This document shows positions 57,472 to 64,000 of a DNA stretch of 64,000 nucleotides, in pieces; positions within the stretch are counted from its first letter, which is position 1, and each line of letters begins with the position of its first letter. This DNA is from Bretschneidera sinensis (lineage: Eukaryota; Streptophyta; Magnoliopsida; Brassicales; Akaniaceae): NCBI GenBank assembly GCA_023935145.1, contig CM043700.1, positions 31,125,001-31,189,000 on the forward strand. Reading direction: 5' to 3'. The notes under the pieces were generated by a model. The model searched no databases. It had not been told where the DNA came from and saw only the letters and a list, made by a program, of their open reading frames with translations. The position numbers were made by a program, and so were the translations under genes.

Positions 57472-60400
57472 CTAGCTTCGGTTGTTCTTGGAATACAACT
57501 CAGCAGCCTTATTATCACAATAAATCGTTAATGGTCTATCAATGCCATCAACTGTGCGCAGCCCAGTGATAAAATTTCGCAGCCATATTCCCTGATTTGA
57601 TGCCTCATGGCAAGCTATGAACTCTGCCTCCATGGTAGAAGTAGCTATGAGTGACTGTTTCACACTCTTCCATGATATAGCTCCTCCAGCTAACATAAAG
57701 ACATAGTCAGAAGTGGATCTCCTGCTATCGAGACACCTAGCAAAATCAGAGTCTGAATACCTAACGATCTCCAAAAGATCCGATCTCCGATATGTGAGCA
57801 TATAATCCTTTGTTCTCTGTAGATATCTCATAACCCGTTTAGCTGCTTTCTAATGATCCACGCCCGGGTTACTCAAATATCTGCCTAGTATTCCAACAAT
57901 GTATGCAATGTCCGGTCACATATATACTTGTGCATACATGAGACTTCCAACAGCTGAAGCATAGAGATATTTCTCCATTTCCTTCTTCTTAAATTCATTT
58001 TTTGGACATTGGAGCAAACTGAACTTATCACCCTTTGCCACGGGTGTGTTTCCTGGCGCACAACCACTAATGCTAAATCTACTTAGCACTTTATCAATAT
58101 AGGCCTTCTGTGACAGTCCAAGTATACCTCTGAAACAATCTCTATGGATCTGTATAACCAAAACAAAGGATGCATCACCAAGATCTTTCATTTCAAATTT
58201 ACTTGATAGAAATCTCTTGGTTTCATGCAATAGGCCTATATCACTGCTTGCCAGTAGAATTTCGTCTACATATAGCACTAGGATAATAAATTTGCTCCCA
58301 CTGAATTTGAGATATATGCACTGATCAATGGTGTTTTCCTTAAATCCAAAGGATGTAATCACCTGATCAAATTTTCGATACCATTGTCGGGATGCCTGTT
58401 TTAAGCCATAAATGGACTTTTTAAGCTTGCATACAAAATACTTTGAATCTTTGGACTCAAAGTTCTCCGGTTGCACCATGTATATTGTTTATTCAATGTT
58501 TCCATTGAGAAACGCTGTTTTAACGTTCATTTGATGTAGCTCCAAATCATAGTGAGCTACAAGTGCCATAATGATTCTAAAGGAATCTTTCGTCGAAACA
58601 GACGAAAAAATCTATTTATAATCAATGCCTTCCTTTTGAGTGAAACCTTTGGCGACTAGGCGGACCTAATACCTTTCAATATTGCCTTTTGAATCCTGTT
58701 TAGTTTTAAATATCCATTTGCAACCAATCAATTTCGCACCTTTGGGAATCTCTACTAAGTCACAAACACCATTGTCATCCATTGATTTCATTTTATCTTT
58801 CATGGCTTCAATCCACTTTTCAGAATTAGGACATTGTGTGACTTGACTAAAAGAAGTCGGATCATCTTTCAAACCCATATTGAACTCATGTTCCTAGAGA
58901 TACATGACATAATCAGTCGAAATCGTGTTTCTCCTTTCTCTAGTGGATCTCTTTAATGGCACTTCCACTTAAGGTTGTTGAGGTACCTCTTGATGAACCT
59001 CAGACGGTTCCTGATTTTGAGCAGACAGCAATTCAAGTTCGTCATCAATGCGCTGGATCTCCAGATTTGCATTTTGAATAACATCAGGTATGGATTTCTG
59101 AACGTTTTCAGTTGCAACAACAAGAATGTAAACACATTCCTCTTCAAAATTGACTTGCTTGAGTTGGTCTCTCCCACTTAACTTAACATTCTCAATAAAC
59201 TTGGCATTGCTCGTTTCAAAAAAAAGATTTATTAGAGGAATCATAAAATTTGAAACCCCTTGATCTTTCAGAGTATCCAACAAAATAGCAGCTAATGGTC
59301 CTTGAGTCTAGATTCTTCTCATTTGGCTTATAAGGCCGAGCCTCAACTGGACATCCCCAAACATGCAAATGCCTAATGCTAAGCTTTTTGCCTGTCCATA
59401 ACTCGTATGAGATTTTAGCTACTACTTTACTTGGAACTCTGTTCAAGATGTAAACTACAGTCTTGATGGCTTCACCCCAAAGCGATTATGGCAAAGAAGA
59501 ATGACTAATCATATTTTTTACCATATCCTTTAAGGTTTGTTTCGTCTCTCAGCTACACCATTTTGACTATGAGTCCCTGGCATGGTGTATTAAGAAACGA
59601 TCTCATATTCCATCAAAAATTTGGCGAAAGGTCCGGGACATTGTTCACTTGATCCATCATATCTACCGTAGTATTCACCTCCACAATCAGATTTGACAAC
59701 CTTAATTTTCTTGCTTAATTGATTTTCAACTTCGACTTTGAAATTCTTGAACACGTCTATAGATTGAGACTTCTCATGAATTAAATAAAGATAGCTATAC
59801 CTAGAGTAGTCATCTATGAAAGTGATAAAATATTGTTGTCCATTCCAAGAAGCTATAGGGAATGGACCACAAATATCCGTATGTATCAATTCTAAGATAC
59901 TATTACTCCTATTAGCACCTTTATTTTTAATATTTGTTTGTTTTCCTTTAATGCACTCAATATAGACTTCAAAATCTGACAAATCTAAGGGATCAAGAAT
60001 TCCTTCTGACACAAGTCTTTGAATCTTTTGTTTAGAAATATGTCCTAAACGCTTGTGCCATAACATTAATGAATTCTCATTTGTTAATATGTGCTTAATA
60101 CCAACGTTACTGGTATGCAAGGATTCGTTTTCTTTGGAGGCAATCATATCCAGTTTATATAAATTATCAATTAAAGAACCGGTACCAAACAAATTTGAAT
60201 TATGAAAAAAAAATAAACTTTTTATTTCCAAATGAACAAGAAAAACTTTATTTGTCCAAACATGAAATAGAAACCAAATTTTGTCTAAAAGACGGTACAT
60301 AAAAAGTCTTATCCAAATCTGAATTACAACCAGATTCTAATTGTAATCTAAATAAAAAAACTGCCTCCACAGGAGCTCTTTCGCCATTTCCTACATAGAT

Positions 60401-61290
60401 GAATCTTTTAGCATCAGTTGGCGTTCGGCTCCTTATGCACCCCTACATAGAAAAACTTATGTGAGTAGTTGCACCTGTATCTATCCACCAAATGTTTTTA
60501 GGTACTAAGGCCAAATTAACTTCTGAACAAACAAAGTTTAGAAGTTTACCCTTCTTCTCACGCCAAGTCACATACTTGGCGTATTTTGTGCAGTCTTTCT
60601 TCACATGACCAGCTTTGTGGCAAAAGAAACAAGTTATACCTTTATCTTGTTTCTGTTGTCCCTTGTGGTGTGAATTTTCAGACCCTGCAGTTTCCTTTCC
60701 TTTAATGTTCTTCTTTCTTTTCTTGTTGGAACTAGGGTCCTGATAAGTTGATGCTAAATGAACACTTTCAACATTTTCATGATTAAGTCTCTCTTTCTCT
60801 TGGACACATTGAGCAATCAGTTCATTCAAATTTCATTTCTCCTTTTGAGTATTGTAACTGATTTTGAAAGGACTGAATTGTGTAGGAAGAGAGATCAAGA
60901 CTAAGTGCACTAGAATGTCTTCTGGCAATTCCAGCTTGAATGTCTTTAGTCTTGTCACAAGGTTTTTCGTTTGCGGCGAATCGGTCTGCTATTTGGGAGA
61001 GGGATTTCTTAGCATCATTTTCATCAGGAATAGAACCCTTGATGGTATCCGGAATCGAGTGCTTCATAATCATTAGGCTCATGCAGTTTGTTCGCTCCTA
61101 CTTTTCATTTACAACCTTTTGCTCAGCGGTACTATCACTAGTCAAAGGTGCGGGACTATTGACCCTCAATGCGTAGTCTAATTCCATGCACCCGAGCCCG
61201 ATCATAACATGATCTTGTCACTTCTTGAAATTCGTGCTGCTAAGCACGGGAATGCTGTTGATGTTAGCAAAAATCGATGTTGCTATAAAC
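57472..61290 (-). pseudogene. Copia gag-pol, degraded
   Basis: Pieces in order from 61290 downward. Gag (LGCMELDYALRVNSPAPLT, then a stop, MSLMIMKHSIPDTIKGSIPD), zinc knuckle CFFCHKAGHVKKDC (about 60600-60640), protease WWIDTGATTHIS. Integrase: WHKRLGHIS…CIKGKQT, DICGP, KSDCGGEY (59590-60300). The integrase C-terminus is frameshifted (59216-59446). Reverse transcriptase (57916-58878) has LYVDEILLAS, where the usual second catalytic Asp is Glu. RNase H (57472-57831) has RYSDSDFARC and TSTMEAEFIA. At least six stops or frameshifts. Not functional. Confidence 0.85.
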
Positions 61291-62473
61291 AATAACAAAA
61301 GCTCATAATTAGTAACAACTCATGTATATATGAATCAAAACAAAACTGTATACATATACACATGCATGTGGGCCCATAACAAGATACCTAGCACAACATT
61401 AATACTTAGTCTTTGGACAAAAATATCAACTTGTAAGTGGTATCTCAAATATAGTTCATGAATATTGACGACCCAACCTGCCAAATAATGTGCCTTTCTT
61501 TGGACCGACACATTATTCGCATGACAACTTTTATTTATCACATATTCACAACTATTTTAATCTATTAACAATGCAAAAATAACCTTCCTTTGGACCGATT
61601 ATTTTCACATATTAATAGCATGTTTACATATCTTAAAATAAATAAATTTACATATTAGAGATTGCTTTGGCAACATAATACTTCAATTCATTCATCAAAA
61701 ACATTAAACATAAAATTCAGAACAAAATCCTTTAAAAAAAAATCTTGACTAATACCGCGGCACCAGCAATCTACCCGAGGGATAGATTGCTGGCACTGAG
61801 GAAATACCAAATTGCTATGTTTGCAATTGGCAAGCGGTCAATTTACTATAGAAACAAAATTACAATAAGATCAGTAATGCATCTTTGATTTGTTTCTTGC
61901 AAATTACAATTTGTATCATTCTTTTGTCTTTTGTGCTTTTGGCCTTTAGCTAAGCAAAATGATTTTGTTTGCATCAGCTATGAGATCACTCCACTATTAA
62001 GTTTCCATGCATTTTATAATTGAAAGGTAATGAGTAGAAGATCAAGAACTTGCACAGAACATGTGGAGATGCACATAATAACAAGAATATGCACAGAAAA
62101 TGCGATCACTATTAACTTTTCTACCCAATCCACTTGTTATATTTAGAAAAGTGAAAGTTGTGTAAATCGTTTTGACATTACGCATTAAGCCACAAAACAA
62201 AACCCAAAGCCAGCGCCGCAGCGCTGGTTCGATAAACGGCAATTGAATCAATCGCAAAAATCACTAAAATTGAATATTTTTATACAAAAAAAATCATATT
62301 TTGAGATGAAATTCCCAGAGTAATTATACAATCTCATCAACAAACATAGATTTATAGCAATTTTTTTTTTCAAAACAAATTTCTGCCCTAAACATATTTT
62401 ACGAGAAAAAATTCAAGAAACTTAATCTTCATATGAATCTCAACAATTTAACATGAAAGGCTCTGATACCACT
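61291..62473 (-). other. 5' leader region of decayed copia element
   Basis: About 1.2 kb between primer site and gag with no coding signal. It has a short perfect inverted repeat CCAGCAATCTA…TAGATTGCTGG at 61764-61794. Confidence 0.5.
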
Positions 62474-63007
62474 TGTTATATTAATCTTGATAATAATACA
62501 CAAATAATCAATGATATAGCCAAGATCTTTTCATATTAAACTTGTCAAGAATTCATATATATATATATATATATATATATTGAGAAGATGAGTTAGAAAT
62601 AAACTAGAATCCATTGCAAGCAAGCCTCCTTGGGTTGATCTTCTAAGACTACAGGGAGAACCACCTTTGATATGGGAACCAATCAACTGAATGTTAGAGG
62701 GGAGGGAGAAGAACTGTCTGTTTCAATAAAATTTTAACGCATGTTAAACACCCTCCTTTGATGTCTATTTATTTCCCTGTGCCTTTGGGACCATAACCCT
62801 AACAGTTACCTCACACATGTGCATTGGGTCTTTGACTCATTAACAAAGACCCATACCACATCGGGCTTCTACACAGAAGGTGGCCCATACTAAAGAACCT
62901 TGATACTTTGGAGACACATAAAAATTATATCACTTAATTGGGTCATTTATTAGATAACGGGTCTACATGTACAATGTTATAACATATCTGAACCTAAAAT
63001 TCCAACA
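62474..63007 (-). repeat. 5' LTR of decayed copia element
   Basis: 534 bp. It contains an (AT)n run at about 62555-62580 and ends at TTCCAACA. Confidence 0.85.
62555..62580. repeat. (AT)n microsatellite
   Basis: AT dinucleotide run inside the copia 5' LTR; absent from the other LTR because that part is deleted. Confidence 0.9.
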
Positions 63008-63233
63008 CGGCACAGTCCCTGAAATCTTGCTTCCATTTTTGCATGTGAGAAGTCTGTAAATGAGTACGGCTTCATCATCTGCTTTGCTGCGTGCCCATTA
63101 TTGACATAGTCACGTGTCATCCAGTTATTGAAGGGGGGTTATCAACATGTCTGCTATATGCTCGTTATTGATCCAGTCACGTGTCATTTGGTCATTGGAA
63201 AGGGAGTTATCCATGTGTCACAAGGCTACTAGT
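63008..63233. repeat. Right part of outer repeat, with 66-bp tandem duplication
   Basis: Two copies from about 63088 and 63154 share ATTATTGA, CAGTCACGTGTCAT and GGGAGTTATC/GGGGTTATC phrases; each has a CACGTG core. It probably continues the repeat cut at 56452. Confidence 0.45.
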
Positions 63234-64000
63234 GTAATGACCCATCCCGGGTTGGCCACCCCCGAGACGGTGTCATCACGTTTTGAAATCCCAGCACGAC
63301 ACATATATGCACAATATAAAAATACCAACTGCAATTATTTACATACATCAATCATCAACCCTCAACAGGGAGATGCATCATTCAGATCTCAACTGAACAT
63401 TATATACAACATATTATGCATGAATATTTACAAATATTTTTTTCTTTCTCATTAGTGTGAGGATGTGGACCACGTGGCTTACAGAAAATGATTTAGTTTG
63501 AATCTCCGCACACAATTCTATCTGTCCTGTCTACTACCTGAAATTATTGAACAATGAGAAGTGAGCTTTACAAGCTCAGTGAATTAAATTTACTAGAAGT
63601 ATTCAATTATATACTCCCAATCACATCTTATAATTCAATTACTTCTAATAATCTTCCGATATTCATTCATATCTTTTCTCAAATAATTCAATAACAATAT
63701 TCTGTAATCACTACTAAATTTCATAATTCTCCGATTACACAATCTCTTCTTAAGTTACTCATCAGATATATCAATCTTTCAATCATATATTTAATCATCT
63801 CTAAATTCTAAATTCAACATCATCATTTACCTCGTTATGAAATTCACAACATATAATCAATCACTCAGACAATTCTCATCATATCATACTTCTATATTTC
63901 CTTCTCATCATATTTGTCTCTATGTGAGACTTATTCATTTATTAATAAATTTACACTCAAGAATAACACTTAAGCATCTCAAGCAATAACAATCAATATT
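63234..64000 (+). other. Possible LTR start and AT-rich DNA to window end
   Basis: TGTAATGACCCATCCCGGG at 63234 resembles starts of plant Ty3 LTRs (TGTAA…CCC). The rest is AT/TC-rich with no coding evidence; a partner LTR is not in the window. Confidence 0.3.

Larger units (their letters stand above)
56453..63007 (-). mobile_element. Decayed Ty1/copia element
   Basis: Minus-strand element. 5' LTR 62474-63007 (534 bp, complement TG…CA), primer site complement GGCTCTGATACCAC at 62459-62472, degraded gag-pol, purine tract (complement of ATCTCCCACTT, 56842-56852), 3' LTR 56453-56841. The 3' LTR lacks its last 146 bp, so no target duplication can be read. The LTRs differ at many sites and all ORFs are broken: an older insertion than the other copia elements here. 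Confidence 0.85.

Overview
This is nuclear DNA from a plant, most likely a woody eudicot. The evidence is GT-AG spliced genes, AT-rich intergenic DNA, plant-only families (bHLH041-type factor, CASP-like protein, organellar RecA, plant NAP1 ending in a CKQQ box), and many LTR retrotransposons primed by initiator tRNA-Met. No rRNA, tRNA, CRISPR or bacterial features were seen. The species cannot be fixed from the sequence.

Layout. 1-3.2 kb: the 3' half of an internally deleted Ty3-type element. 3.7-6.8 kb (minus): first exons of an alpha/beta-hydrolase gene that lost its 3' half; intron 3 holds a 367-bp TRIM. 8.2-8.6 kb: LINE and hAT fragments. 10.4-24.3 kb: a nested transposon block. A decayed Ty3 element (LTR, gag, protease) is split by a complete, very young 10.2-kb Sirevirus-like Ty1/copia element (gag, pol, envelope-like ORF, near-identical LTRs, CAACC target duplication). 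The block ends in an inverted junction with a copia RNase H/LTR fragment. 25.7-28.5 kb (plus): an 8-exon bHLH041-like gene. 30.4-32.3 kb (minus): a 3-exon CASP-like gene. 33.4-47.0 kb (minus): an 8-exon RECA3-like gene, stretched by a 5.1-kb copia element in intron 5 and a three-LTR TRIM tandem in intron 4; intron 7 carries a small two-exon gene on the opposite strand. 51.5-55.0 kb (minus): a 12-exon NAP1 gene. 56.2-63.2 kb: a decayed copia element nested in another repeat. 63.2-64 kb: probable LTR start.

The most notable structure is in the Sirevirus-like element. A perfect 12-bp palindrome, CCAGTCGACTGG, occurs ten times in the 5' LTR (nine in the 3' LTR), mostly in pairs 21-22 bp apart with 31 or 52 bp between pairs, close to whole helical turns. 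A second array with nearly the same spacing sits 5' of the envelope-like ORF. Each array is followed by a TATA box. This suggests a duplicated promoter module driving gag-pol from the LTR and the third ORF from an internal start. The host genes have no shared pathway: RECA3 acts in organelle DNA recombination, NAP1 in histone handling, bHLH in transcription, and CASP-like in membrane/wall domains.
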